NCBI GenBank assembly: GCA_034008185.1
Contig: CM067082.1
Location: 101,055,311-101,119,310, forward strand
DNA from: Gorsachius magnificus
Lineage: Eukaryota; Chordata; Aves; Pelecaniformes; Ardeidae
Reading direction: 5' to 3'
DNA length: 64,000 nucleotides
Within the stretch, counting starts at the first letter, position 1. Each line of letters begins with the position of its first letter. This document shows, piece after piece, positions 14,254-25,696 of the stretch. The notes under the pieces are model-generated. The model was not told where the DNA came from. It searched no databases and saw only the letters and a program-made list of their open reading frames with translations. Both the position numbers and the translations under genes were made by a program.

Positions 14254-15449
14254 GAAAAATATTTAAAGGCTGTGTAAATATACAGAGCATCAGTGCATAA
14301 ACCCCTCCCAGCAACTAGATGCTGACTTTCTGCTCACTCCATAAAAGACTGAAAATGAGGCATCTGCCTGCAATAGAAAAAAAAAGTGGCAACAGCTTGC
14401 TATCCCCTTCCCTGCAATACCTTCCCGTATGAATTAAAATGCTCTTGCTAGGTCACCGTCACAGCTTTGCCACCAAATTCCTATCCCATGTTGCTGTGGG
14501 CAGCTGTGTTGGATTTAAGCTGAAAGGCCAGGCTCTGCAAGGTCTGGTAGGGGCAATCCCTGCTGCAGGGAGCCGCAGGTGCGGCACTGAGGTGTGCCCT
14601 TTGCAATTAATGGGTCATGAATAATTTGCATCTTTAAAGGTATTTTCATTAATATGACAGTGTCGCTGCAGACATAGTTGCGTTCTGGTGCCAACAGCAA
14701 GCTCTGATAATTTGCTAAAAGGAAAGGAAAAGTTGCTAAAAATTTGTGAATTTTTAGGAGCAGGGTTTTTTCCCCCTGAGATTCCAAGAACAGATTTCTC
14801 AGGTTTTGGTTTCAATAACTTTTCATCCACAAAATAACTTTTGAAGGCAGAAAGGATGGGGAAGGAGACAGGCTTATGCCAATACTGAGAAGGGGAAAAA
14901 GATTAATCTTGTCACAGCTTATGAAAAGCCCCTTCTGTGTGCAGAGATGGGCTTAGCTGTGTATCTTTGAGGAAAAAGAAAGCAGGTGATCCCAAATCAC
15001 TTTAAAAAGGAAGGTGGGGTAGTATGCACACATTATCTATTAATTGATAGTTGTTCTTTACTAGCAATAAGCTGCAAAGCAAGAAGGGACAGGTATGAGA
15101 AAAATAATGGGGAGCTCTTGCTTTTTCCCACATGAGTCAGTCTTCCTGAGAATATTACCTTTGCCATTTATGCAGATGATCAAGGAAAAGAGCAGAGAAT
15201 TAAAGAAATACTCTCAAGTTCACATGTGGATCAACTGTACTTTGAAACTTGCTTCACACTGCCCTTGCTCATGTTCCCTAATGCAGGTTTTGCATTGCAA
15301 AAAAGTTTAAGTTACCTAATTTTTTAAGGCAGTCCTGGAACTGTACCATAAAATGTGGGTCTGGAAAAGCACTGCCTTGCATGTTTTAGGCTATGTCCAG
15401 AGACCCTGTCTCCAGGAATGCTTGAGCATTGGTAGGGAAAACCCATCCG

Positions 15450-15480
15450 GTGTTCTTGCCAGTGCTGCAGGCAAGAACAC
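15450..15480. repeat. Perfect 11-bp inverted repeat with 9-nt loop
   Basis: GTGTTCTTGCC at 15450-15460 is exactly complementary to GGCAAGAACAC at 15470-15480, with AGTGCTGCA between them. The stem is too short for a miRNA precursor and there is no U-run after it. It may be a chance hairpin or a protein-binding palindrome. Confidence 0.8.
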
Positions 15481-16710
15481 AATGTGAAACGCTGGGCTGC
15501 TGGTAGTTTGACCAGGATATTTTCCCACGGCAGGCAATTCAGGGAGATGTATTTGTTTCAGGGCACAGGTAACTGCATTCATTGTTGCTGTTGCTTATTG
15601 TGTACTGTGGATTGCATTCTGTCCTGCATCTTTACCTCTGCAAGTCAGAGGATAGCATTTAGTGAGGACAGAATTTGGTTTAATAACCCTAAGCATGTGG
15701 CCTGTGGCACCCCCCTCATGCTGTCATTCAGGGGGATTATTAAGGAAATTATTCTATGTGGAGCATTTTGCAAAGTATTTCAACTTCTGTTGTTGTAGCA
15801 CTGGAAATCAGAAAGGGAACTGTACCACACTCCACAGGAAAATTCACATTATACCCAGTGTAACGTCAGCTACGCGTGTGTACATTGGAGCCCCTTTGAC
15901 AATTAGCAGCCTTGATCAGCTATGCAAATCAGCCCCACATGCTATAATTTGCTTTGTTTCTGAGGGAGAACATGGATGGGTGGCGAGTCTGTGCAAGAAC
16001 TCTGTAGGATTTCTACACTGTTATTCTCTTCTTGCCCTGCTTGGTGCATTCGCATCCTGGCTGGTTCCGCTCTAGAGAGAAGGGACGTCAGAGTGGTGGA
16101 GATGGAGGTGGAGGAGGTATTGGTGTCCCCAGGGGCACCTAAATGGCTCTAGCATGTATTTCAGAGAGGCCTGAAAAAGCAATAACTTGCACTGACTTCA
16201 GACTTCCTCAGGCTCTGGCGTTAAGTGGACCAAAGTGACCTATGTTTCTTCATAGTAAAACAATGTGTCACGCCAAATCCTATGAGTAAGTCCCGTTTGG
16301 CCTCACATTGGCTGCAGGTGAGCTGTACGTGAACGGCACCAGCAGCAATAAAATCTTGGGTAATAACTGACATGTAGCTCCCTTGTCCCTTGATGGGTGT
16401 AATTCATAATGAGATGCAATGTATTTATTGAGGATGGGTTTTGTCCTATCAAATTCCCAGTGCCGCCCTGGGTAGTGGCCAGCAACGTCAGAGCAGGAGT
16501 GTACCCGTGGGTGGGAAAGCCAACACCGTCCTGTGTCCCAGCTGGTTTTGTTACCCTGCTTTCCTCTCATCCCCCAAAATGTAAAAAGCAGACTTGAGCG
16601 AATGACGGATCTGGTGAAAAGTCTGTCCCCTGAGTGGGTGCCTGGACGTTCCTCCTGCATGTAATGTTTTGCTGCTTGTGGTTTGGATTTTTCTGTTTAC
16701 AGCCCAGAAG

Positions 16711-16792
16711 CTGACTCAGTGGCCGTGGAAACCCGGGCCCGAGTTAGCACGTGCTGGCGAGCAGCGGGCTGCGCCTATGCTGGCTCTTCGCT
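16711..16792. promoter_or_regulatory. Candidate intronic regulatory patch (AP-1/MARE, E-box, CpG cluster)
   Basis: TGACTCA, an exact AP-1 core in a GCTGACTCAG context close to a Maf recognition element, lies at 16712-16718. About eight CpG dinucleotides follow in roughly 80 bases, including CCCGGGCCCGAG and the E-box CACGTG within GCACGTGC. The surrounding intron is CpG-poor, so this local density is unusual. The known role of AP-1 in EGFR-family enhancers makes an enhancer plausible, but activity is inference only. Confidence 0.3.
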
Positions 16793-16839
16793 GCCCCCTC
16801 CCCTTCTCTCTTCCCAAATCCCATGTACATAACTCAGTA

Positions 16840-16923
16840 TGTGGATTTTTTATTTTTTTAATTATTATAATTATTTTTATTATTTTTTTTTTTATTACTA
16901 CTACTACTACTACTACTACTACT
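16840..16923. repeat. AT-rich tract with (ACT)n microsatellite
   Basis: A T/A-rich low-complexity stretch made of ATT-type units and T-runs passes directly into nine ACT trinucleotides at 16897-16923. The threonine run seen in the frame at 16669-17070 is only a translation of this repeat. Confidence 0.95.
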
Positions 16924-19900
16924 GATTTAACACTGTATTGCAGCAGAACACTGGCTTTTCTGCTCAGCCAATCTGTGGCTTGGGATGGCAGGGCAAGAGC
17001 TCCTACAGCCCATGGTAACCTTTACTTTGGCCAGCCATCACGCTCAGGCAAGTTTCGTCTTGCTCCCTGATGCTTACCTGGCCTTTCATCACAGCAGCTG
17101 AGGCCAGCCCTGTCAGAAGCTTTACTACACCATGAACCACCAGATGACGGGCAGGATGGCTCTCAGCACCCTGCGGCAGCTGAGAAACCTCCTGGCATGG
17201 CCTTTTGGGGCTGGAAATGGAAATCCAGTGAGCGGAGTGAGCTAGGTTCTGCTTGGCTTGTTGCAGAGGGTCTTCAGTGCACCCAAATAAATGTGAGCTA
17301 TTATAAGAAAGCCAGGGCTGTAATGAAGGATAAAACCCAAGCGTTTTAGTGATCGGAAAAGTGCTTGCAACAATTGTTTCTTTTTTTTAACAATACCCAC
17401 TCAGCATGAACGGTTTGTCGTTTAGAAAATAGTGATCCCACTTTGTTATGGGGAACGCCCTTATGGCCTGAGGCTCAGCCAGCACTGGGAGCTGAGCTGG
17501 GGGCAGCCGCAGGCACAGGCAGCTCACACTGATTAGTGCAGGAGCTGGTGGAGATGTCGTGGGGCAATTCGGATCCATTGGGATCCAGCTCCTGGTTGTG
17601 CTCCCCAAGCAGAAGTGTCACCTCTCCCCGCTGCAACTCACTTGGTGTCCATGCGTTGGGAGGCTGGGGTGCTACTTCTCACCTCCTTGCCATCACAGAT
17701 GACCTCAGCACCTCTTTTTCCTATAGCTGCCATTAAGAGAACCATCGACTGCTAAAAGTAAAATACATCCTAAAACGTGGCTGTCTTGATTTTTCTGTTG
17801 TTATTTGCGGTGGGGTTTATTTATGTAATTTTCATTTGGCTCAGAGAACTAAATAATCTAGTCTTTTTTTACACATGGCTCCTGGAAACTGGCACTTCAC
17901 TAATGCCTAGCACTTTTTAATATCAAGTATTGGCATGGGTTTGCTATTAGTGGTCACAGAGGAGATTAAACACCTCCTGAAAGGGGATAAATACATGTAG
18001 ACATTTTAATAAGGTGATAAGGCACAAGGCCCCACACATTGACAAATAATAACTCCGCTGTTAGTTATTAAATTTACTCTGGGTAAATTTACTCTGTGTG
18101 TGTCACAACCCTGATTTTCAGCTTGCAAATGGTTTTGGATGCAGATAACAAGGCAAAAGTATTTTGCTTTTGAGGGTTACTGGATGATGATGTCAAGCAG
18201 TGGGAAAGGAAACAGTGTTGGCTCTGGGATGGGCACAAAGATGCAGGAGAAATACCCCCTGGCCCATGCCAACCCACCGGGCTGCAGCCCACAGGCGCGC
18301 TCCTCACCGCACAGGAAGCTCATGCCTTCTTCACTCCTGGGCTTTGCTTTTCTAAAACGAGACCTTTCTTCTTTTTACTTTTTTCTCTTTGCTATATTGA
18401 GAGAGGTGTTGGGGGAGAGCAACCTTCTGGTTCACTGCTTTCTGGCTGCTTGTTTGGAAGAAAGCAGACTGCAGAGGGTAGATGTTTAAAAGAAAAGAGA
18501 AAGCTGAATCTCAGTGGGAAAACGCCAAGTCAGAAGATGAAATCAAGATAGAGCCCAGGATGAAGAAACATGTAGAGAAAGCCTTGGATGTGTTAGCAAC
18601 AGACTGACAGCGACTGATCACAAGAGCCCTGCTATTGATGACGGGAATATTCGTCTTTGCAGACTTTTGGCTCTTCAATACTGTGCCCTAGTATTGGTGG
18701 AGGGGTGTGTGTGTGTGCATATCAAAACAGATGATGAACCAAGATTTGCAAGATCATCATTTCCCCCTCTTGCTTTTGAACTTTTGACACTCATTTGGCC
18801 TTCAGAGTAGCACAAGTTGGGACAGAATTTATCCTTTCTGGTGTGCTTGTTTCCCTGCATGGCGCTGCCCAGCTGTGAGTGGCACCCACATACGTGATAA
18901 ACTACAGGATAGTTTATGTTGTGGCCAGTTTCATCACTTTCTTTTACTCATTTGAACATCTCTTTTGAGGAGGAAGGGAAAGATTAGAAAGCGCTTTCTG
19001 ATCACGTGGTCCTTCTAAACAGTGCTGGCTGCTGTAAACCTGGGTGTGTATTTTTGGAGCAGGGAGGGAGAGGCACCAGGACAAGGCACAGATGCTGGGA
19101 CAGGTAGCTGGCCACACTCCTCTCCCTCCCCCGCCCCCCTTCTGTACCGCGGATGCACCTCCTGATAATTGTATAAGCAGCCCTATATGATATCCTCCCT
19201 TTCTCCCAGCAGTTAAACCAGGGCCCTGAGAGCTCTGCAAAAATAAGAAGGATTTCATTTCAATGGTGAAGACAGATGCTCTCACTTTCATCCAGGAGAG
19301 AATGTAGTCCCAGATGCTTTCAGTGGGGATGAGAGTGGTCACACAGGCTGTAGAGTGCAGGAAGATAGGACTGCCAAAGAAATTGTTTTGACTGCAGCAG
19401 AGAAAATAAAATGTGAAAGCCATTAAGAAAATATGAGGGGGAATTCAAAGCTGCTGCCCTTTTAGAGGATAACTTCTTACTGGAAGGACTGTTTAATCAA
19501 AACTCCAGATCAACCTATTACCCACGTTAGGGAAGTCATTCTCCTTTCTGCCATAGTTTCACTGCTACAACGTATGTGCGCTTTCATCTTGAATTTAAGG
19601 GGTTTTTGTAATGCTTTGTGGCAATGAGACTAACATGCTAAGACTAGTTTCTCTTCTTGCTCGTAACTTTCAAAAGTATGATGAATTTGGTTTTAATTAA
19701 CTGAATTGTCTTTAAACTGTTCTTATTCAGTGCTGTCCATGAGAGAGATGTAAAGGTGGAATAATTTTGCCCAAGACAGTGTCACTGCTTCTGTTCTGAT
19801 GTGGATGTAACTGAGAGCAAAATCTGATTGTCCCTGAGAAAGCAATCATCTGCTAGTTTAAAAGGAAGACTGGAAATTCAGTGGGTTATGGAGAATATTA

Positions 19901-22262
19901 TTAATGGTCTGTCCTGCAAATCTCACAAATTTGCTTTATTAAGAGGTAAGGCAGGGTTAATTCAGTTAACAAAAAGGAGTTTTTATTTTGTAATTTTTTT
20001 CAATTAATTGAATTTGACATGGATTTTTGGAAAGCGCAGAAAGAAAAGCTCCAATTCTGTCAGGTCTGGGGCATGTGGTTCATTTTATACATGTATATGA
20101 GCTTTCCTCCTCCCTCAGGGGAGAGAATGTCTTCAAATGCACATTTTTTCGCATTCCCCTTTTAACGCAGCTTGATCCTACAGATAAATCACTACTCACT
20201 GTTTATGTTATCGCCGTGGAAAAGTTTGTGAAATCACAGATTTGGCAGCATGGTTTCACAAACATCCTCGAATAGGAGAGCAGCGTCTGGGAAAAGTGAA
20301 ACGTTTTATTGCAAGTTGAGCTCTCAGCTTAGATGTCTGCAATACCTGCTGAAGCACCTCCACCCCCTGAGAAAGATGGGAATAAGACTGATCCGCTGGC
20401 ACTTACAGTATCATCTTAAAGCCTCTTTTATGTTTTTTTTTTATTTCAGCCATAGCCTGGGCTACTTTTGGCACTGTTAGTATAAAAGTTGGGTTTACCT
20501 CCTTTAATTTCCTGCAATTTTTAGACCTGGGGAGATGAGAGTATTAACCACAGGTGAGAGTGTTGTCTCAGAGCAGTAAGGCTGGGTCACACCCTGCGAG
20601 TCTGTCCCAGGGACACCGTGAAGGGGACAGAAGCCATCACCCCTGTTGTCAGAGCAAGCGGAGGTGCCAGTGGGAGGGTAGTAAAGGATGCAGAAGTTGT
20701 TGGTAGGATGCGACAATCCATTGCATTCCAGAAATATTTTGTCGCTTGCTGCTCAGAAGCAGCCAGTAGGAAAGAAAAAAAAAATAAATTAAAATTGGTC
20801 AGTAGCATCACAGTGAATTTTAAAATGTTTTCGTCAACCAGTCTTGAAAACAGGTTTTTTTCTCCCTGAAACATGGAAGTGAATTACATACCACCGTGCA
20901 AATAATACTTACTAAGAAAGCCAATAATGAACAGAAAATTATGGTTCTGATCTTCCACTTATCTGCCTCTAATTTGCAACCAGCAATAATGAACAAACTA
21001 CTGCATGAGGAAATAGAGCCTTATTGCTCCCCCTGACCTCTCTGACTTTGCTTGAGACAACTTTTGTATCTGGCTTACTAATAAGTTTTTCTGATAAATA
21101 TTTGGTTTGTTTGGAAAAAAACCCCATCAGGTTAATTGTGGCTGATAGTTAGCCAAACAGTGACAGGTAAGTAAACAGAGCTTTACAAACAAGGTGTACA
21201 GGAGGCAGCACTGAGTATTTTCTGACACATTGCAGACAGGTAATTTATCAGGTACAGCTCACACAGAGCTCAGTGACACAGTCTGGGCTTTTTTTTTTTT
21301 TTTTAGATGATATTTGCCCTTAAAAATTAACTTGGAGTTAAAAGGCCAACCTTCCTTATTTCTCTGCAAAGGGTGTGAATGCCAGAAAGTTGCATTGATG
21401 AAGAAGGAAATTAAATCAGAGGTTAACTCCAAATTGTGTCCAGTTGGATTTTGCCACCACAAAATGAGTTTCATGGTACTTGAGACACACAGGATGTTTA
21501 AGTGTACAGTAGAAGGTGCATGGCCAGGAGAGTATCTGTAGGAAAGTAATTCTTGATGCAATTTCACAAGCTTAAATCTTCACTGAGAGAACCATATGAT
21601 CTCCAGTTTTCCCATCACTCCCCAGTCACAGCATACCCAGGTCATAAATGTTTTGTTTAAAAAGCAAGCAATTTAATCTGTCATCAAGCAATCATGATTC
21701 TACATGCTTATGCAATAAAATGAGGTCCCCATATTTTCAAGGAATGAAGAAAGCCACACAGCTATAAACCCTTTATTCTGCCTTTGAGACCATGCTCAGC
21801 TTCAGAAAGTGTTTTGAAGGAGAGGAAAATTAAAGTTATAAAGTAAATGGGGAATAGTCAAAAGTTTTAGTTGCATTAGCAAGGGTCAGTCCTACCAGGT
21901 TGTCTTTCTTGTTGAGATGGTTGGGGTTTTGCTTTTGTTTTATTTTAGGGCGATAATTACTTACTTGAACTTCAGTAACCCAAGTAAAATAATGAAACGG
22001 TGGAAGTTACTACATATCTTGAAGAAGGTGAAGTTTAGTAGAAGAGTTTAAATTTGAATGAAGAGCTGATTAAAGAGGACACAACAGACTGTATCAGAAA
22101 AGCTCTGGAGACAGGTGTCTACTGGGTATCCTTAAGGATGGTTCTTGGGACATGTCTAATTAAATAGTTTCATTAAGGATCTTGGTGTAGGACGTAAGTT
22201 TGTCCCAGTGATGTTTCAGGATGGAGAGCTGAGAGATACTGAGAAGGAAGAGGAATGTCTGG

Positions 22263-22310
22263 ATGGCATTTAAGTAGAATTGGAGGATGGCATTTAAGTA
22301 GAATTGGAGG
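22263..22310. repeat. Exact 24-bp tandem duplication
   Basis: The unit beginning ATGGCATTTAAGTAG and ending ATTGGAGG occurs twice without a mismatch, at 22263-22286 and 22287-22310. Perfect identity in an otherwise decayed neighbourhood suggests a recent slippage duplication that may be polymorphic. Confidence 0.95.
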
Positions 22311-22449
22311 ATGCTAAGAGATGGAATAAAAGTTAGATAAAGTTGTACAGAACCCAAAAAGTACATACTGACTCTGCTTTAAGCTGGAAGAACAGTGGAG
22401 CCCTTGTGTATATGCAGAAAATAAGGATGCACTGTGTAGAATGTCCTAG

Positions 22450-22880
22450 TAGGGATAAAGCATTAGTACCATGTACAATGCACTGCTAAGTCCTTTCCAG
22501 GAATACTGTGCACAGTTCTGGTCCCCAGCTTAATGGAAGATGGATATTAACTGGAAGAGGTATAATAAAAGGAAAATAAGGCAAATAAACTGGTTTATGA
22601 GACAGGGCTAAGTGAGTCTGTCTAGTTGAATAAATCAATTTAATCTGGGGCATGGTATATGCATTGGAAAAGGTAATACCAGACTGGGGAACAAACTACT
22701 TTTATATAAAGAACAATGCTAGTGCAATTTATACGAATAGAGTGAAAGGTAAAGCCTGAGTTTAGGCTGAACATTTAGAAGCAAATTTCATAAATGTCAG
22801 AGGGATGAAGGTCTGGAGCAACCTCCCAAGAGGCACGGAGGGCCCTACTGCCTCACCAGAGCTTCATGCATCTCCAGAAA
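22450..22880 (+). mobile_element. Possible decayed CR1/L3-like LINE fragment
   Basis: The phrase AATACTGTGCACAGTTCTGG followed by TCCCC (about 22502-22526) matches a block common to the 3' coding region of old CR1/L3-type LINEs. Downstream text such as GGTCTGGAGCAACCTCCCAAGAGGCA (about 22810-22835) fits the same kind of element. The rest is heavily diverged. Boundaries and family are uncertain; a repeat-library search would be needed. Confidence 0.4.
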
Positions 22881-22895
22881 GGGGGGGGGGGGGGG
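22881..22895. repeat. G15 homopolymer run
   Basis: An uninterrupted run of fifteen G follows CCAGAAA. Runs of this length are length-unstable and error-prone in sequencing, so the exact count should not be trusted. Confidence 0.95.
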
Positions 22896-25647
22896 CATGG
22901 CACGGCACAGCAGAGCATTACATAGGGAACCTATAGGAACACTATATGACCCTATAGGTTCCAGAGGATAAGTAATTTGCTTATAGCTATCACTGATGTC
23001 ATTCATTGCTATTAATCAACTAGTTGTTTCTAAATTAATAAATCACAGGCAAGTTAGATCTCATTATAATCCAAGTGTTTGTAGTGAAATACAGTTTATG
23101 TTGTGTCTCTGTTGAAATCTTTAGCTTTCTGCCAAAAAAAGGGGGCATGATATCCTATGCAGAGGGGATGAATAGTTCTCTGGGTTTGATTATCTTTCCT
23201 TGTTGACTGCAAAGAGTCTATTGGCAGCTCATGTCAATGAGTCCCTTGAAAGCAACTGTGTCTGTTGCTTTCCTTTCCCTGGCATGAGTGGTTCAGCAGC
23301 ACCCAGTTGGTAGGAGCAGTAAGCCTAGGGTGTGATGTGGGTTTTCTGCCCTTGCAGAGGCAAGGATTGGGCCCTACCTGCAGGGAATTGGTGGGGCTTG
23401 TGTATATTTGCAGTACGGTTGGGCTTGGTATTTATTAGTTCTATGGCTGGCGTAACAATGGGCAATCTCTTCCTCTGTCTGCAGAGCTTTGCATATAATA
23501 TCACTGGTACAGTCCCTTTGGCCCTTCCAGGAGGGAAAATACCTCGATAGCTGTCCATGGCCACTTAAAGTACACATTCATTAAGGCACTCTGTGGTGGT
23601 CAGAGGAAGCGTTGATTTTTTAAATCCCGTGTGAGTGAATCACTTTGAGAAATACCTCAGAGTCTTCAGGAATATTTGTAAGATTGCGAAATTGAAAAGT
23701 TTCCTGCAATTAGAAGGACTCAGAAGGCATATGTTATATGTCAAAGCCATATCATAAGCTTCCACTGTAACTTTTGACCTCTTACCCCTCTTGAGAAAGA
23801 GATTCCCAGGCTATTAAATTGTCTTTATTGCTCTGTCATATATTCGTAGCATTTGTTCAGTAGTAAATATCTCATAACAGAACTGAAGAAAATCCTGTGC
23901 TTTCCTCAAAAAAAACCCCAATCAAACAAACAAAACCCTTTTATTTTCTCTTAATCAAGACAGAATCATGACCATAGAGGAAAAAACACTGGCTGAAGAA
24001 TTCAAGATTTGTTTTGAGTCATGGTATTGTGCCATAAAGGATAAAGTACATTTTTAAGTCACTGATAAATATGCTGACTGCTTTCATTTAGGGACGTACT
24101 GTTACATACCAGTGTTAGGAAATAATTTTTGCACTAACTCAGGTGTTTGTCATAGGGGAACATGACACACACACACACCCCCCCCCGTAATCTCCCCCCT
24201 CCTTTTCTTCCAAGCAGTTGGTTAACAAGGAAAGAAACTTTTCATGTCATAGCAAGGACATAGTTACAGCATCTGGGTCGTGTGATGATAAACTCCTGTG
24301 GAAATTGAGACAGCATTGGTTTTCACTCACAGCCGTGTGTGTGTTAGTATCATACACAGTATTATATAGCTATAAAATATATTGAGTCTGTTCTTTCTGA
24401 AACTGTTCCAGAGCACTTCCTAGCCCACTGTGTCTTCAACATCGGGATTTTCATTATATAATTAGAGCGGTGTTTATGCATCTGATCTGGAACTTTAATT
24501 GCTATGTATAAATTACAGCTGATGACATGCATTTGTTGAAAATAAGAGAGGAAGAAATGACAGCGGCTCCATGGGGAGACTCGTGTAAGTGTGTGCTTGT
24601 TAAGGGGGCTGCACATTAGCACCCGAGACTTCATGGGAGACCCGTAGGCACTGTGCATGCTCTGGGAGAGCTCAAAAATCAGTGTGCAATGCTTACACCG
24701 CCTGTCTGCCCTGGAGCAGCCCTGAGGAACATCTGCCCATGCTGCTGGAGCACGGCTTTGGGTGAGCAGCACTGTGCTGAGAGCTGTGCTACTTAACCGA
24801 GCCTGGGCTGGGGTGGGACCCTCCAGGGAAGGGGCACAGCCCTTCAGGGTGTGCTGCCTGCCTCCCAAAACCAGGCTGGTAGTCGCTGTGAGTTGTTAGT
24901 GCTGGGGTCAAGTAAGGTTTTGTGCATTCAGAAGATGGCAGCTTCTTTATGTGGTTCAGGACATGAAGCTTCATATTAGGAATGGGAGGCAAGATTAGGA
25001 TATACTTACTGCACTATTTCCTTTTTGGCACTGAGTTGTTAGGGTGAGACAGAAACTTTTTGCCCCCTTTAAGAACTGCAGTCCTCAAAAGAAAAAAAAA
25101 AATGTATAGAGAGGGTGTAAATAGCTTGTTCACCTACTGCTGATTTCCACCATTGCAAACTGAAGAGTCTCCTTGGCTCTGTGGTCTGCTCATGCAGGTG
25201 TTTCCTGAACAAGAGATGGGATAAAGAGCATTTAGCACCATCTGGCAAAGACAAAGTTCCTAACAATGCCTTTTTGACAATAAAACATGCTTTCTCTCAG
25301 GCCAACCAAGCTCCACAGCAGTGGAGGTACCATGATGGGAGCAGGACTGTCACAGTGCAGCAATGGTAGCTCTGCAGCCATGTGCCTTCAAGCGGAGTAT
25401 TGATGAGGTCAGCAACCAGGGATGCCAGGGGCTTGTGATCATTAAATGGAGCAGAGCCAACGTTCTAGCAACTAAGTTATTTATTCCCCACATTCACTTT
25501 TCTGTTTTTAATCACAATTAGGCATGTGCATTCTCTTTATGAAATGAGAATTTATACTTATCTTCCAAGCCCAAGAATGGCAAGTTTAGTCTCACTTCTA
25601 AGTACTTCAGGTAGGCTTATAGTGGCTTCAAGAGGCCACTTAATATA

Positions 25648-25696
25648 TTTTATATATATATAAAAAAATATATGTATGTTAAGGGGGGGGGGGGGG
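25648..25696. repeat. 18-bp AT palindrome next to a G14 run
   Basis: TTTTATATATATATAAAA at 25648-25665 is its own reverse complement. It is followed after 17 bases by fourteen G at 25683-25696. Together they make a cruciform-prone AT core beside a G-quadruplex-prone run. No coding function is implied. Confidence 0.9.

Larger units (their letters stand above)
12258..22000 (+). other. EGFR: EGFR intron 1, second part in window (noncoding)
   Basis: No known exon is recognised. Points of structure are an exon-like segment with a good acceptor at 14197-14253, a perfect 11-bp inverted repeat at 15450-15480, and a CpG-rich patch with AP-1 and E-box motifs at 16711-16792. An AT/ACT-rich tract follows at about 16840-16923. 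There is a 13-bp direct repeat at 18069-18081 and 18084-18096, a short GT run at 18705-18717 and a T16 run at 21289-21304. Open frames of up to 159 codons occur on both strands but show no domain, and neighbouring frames are equally open. Confidence 0.65.

Noticed and set aside
16669..17070. 133-codon frame with a polythreonine run
   Set aside because: The threonines are a translation of the (ACT)n microsatellite and the hydrophobic part is the adjacent AT-rich tract.
18944..19423. 159-codon minus-strand frame with a glycine-rich stretch
   Set aside because: The glycine run comes from a local C-rich tract; no known domain.
24362..24868. 168-codon minus-strand frame in intron 1
   Set aside because: Low-information sequence with no domain and no flanking splice or promoter signals; length is within chance for a 64-kb window.
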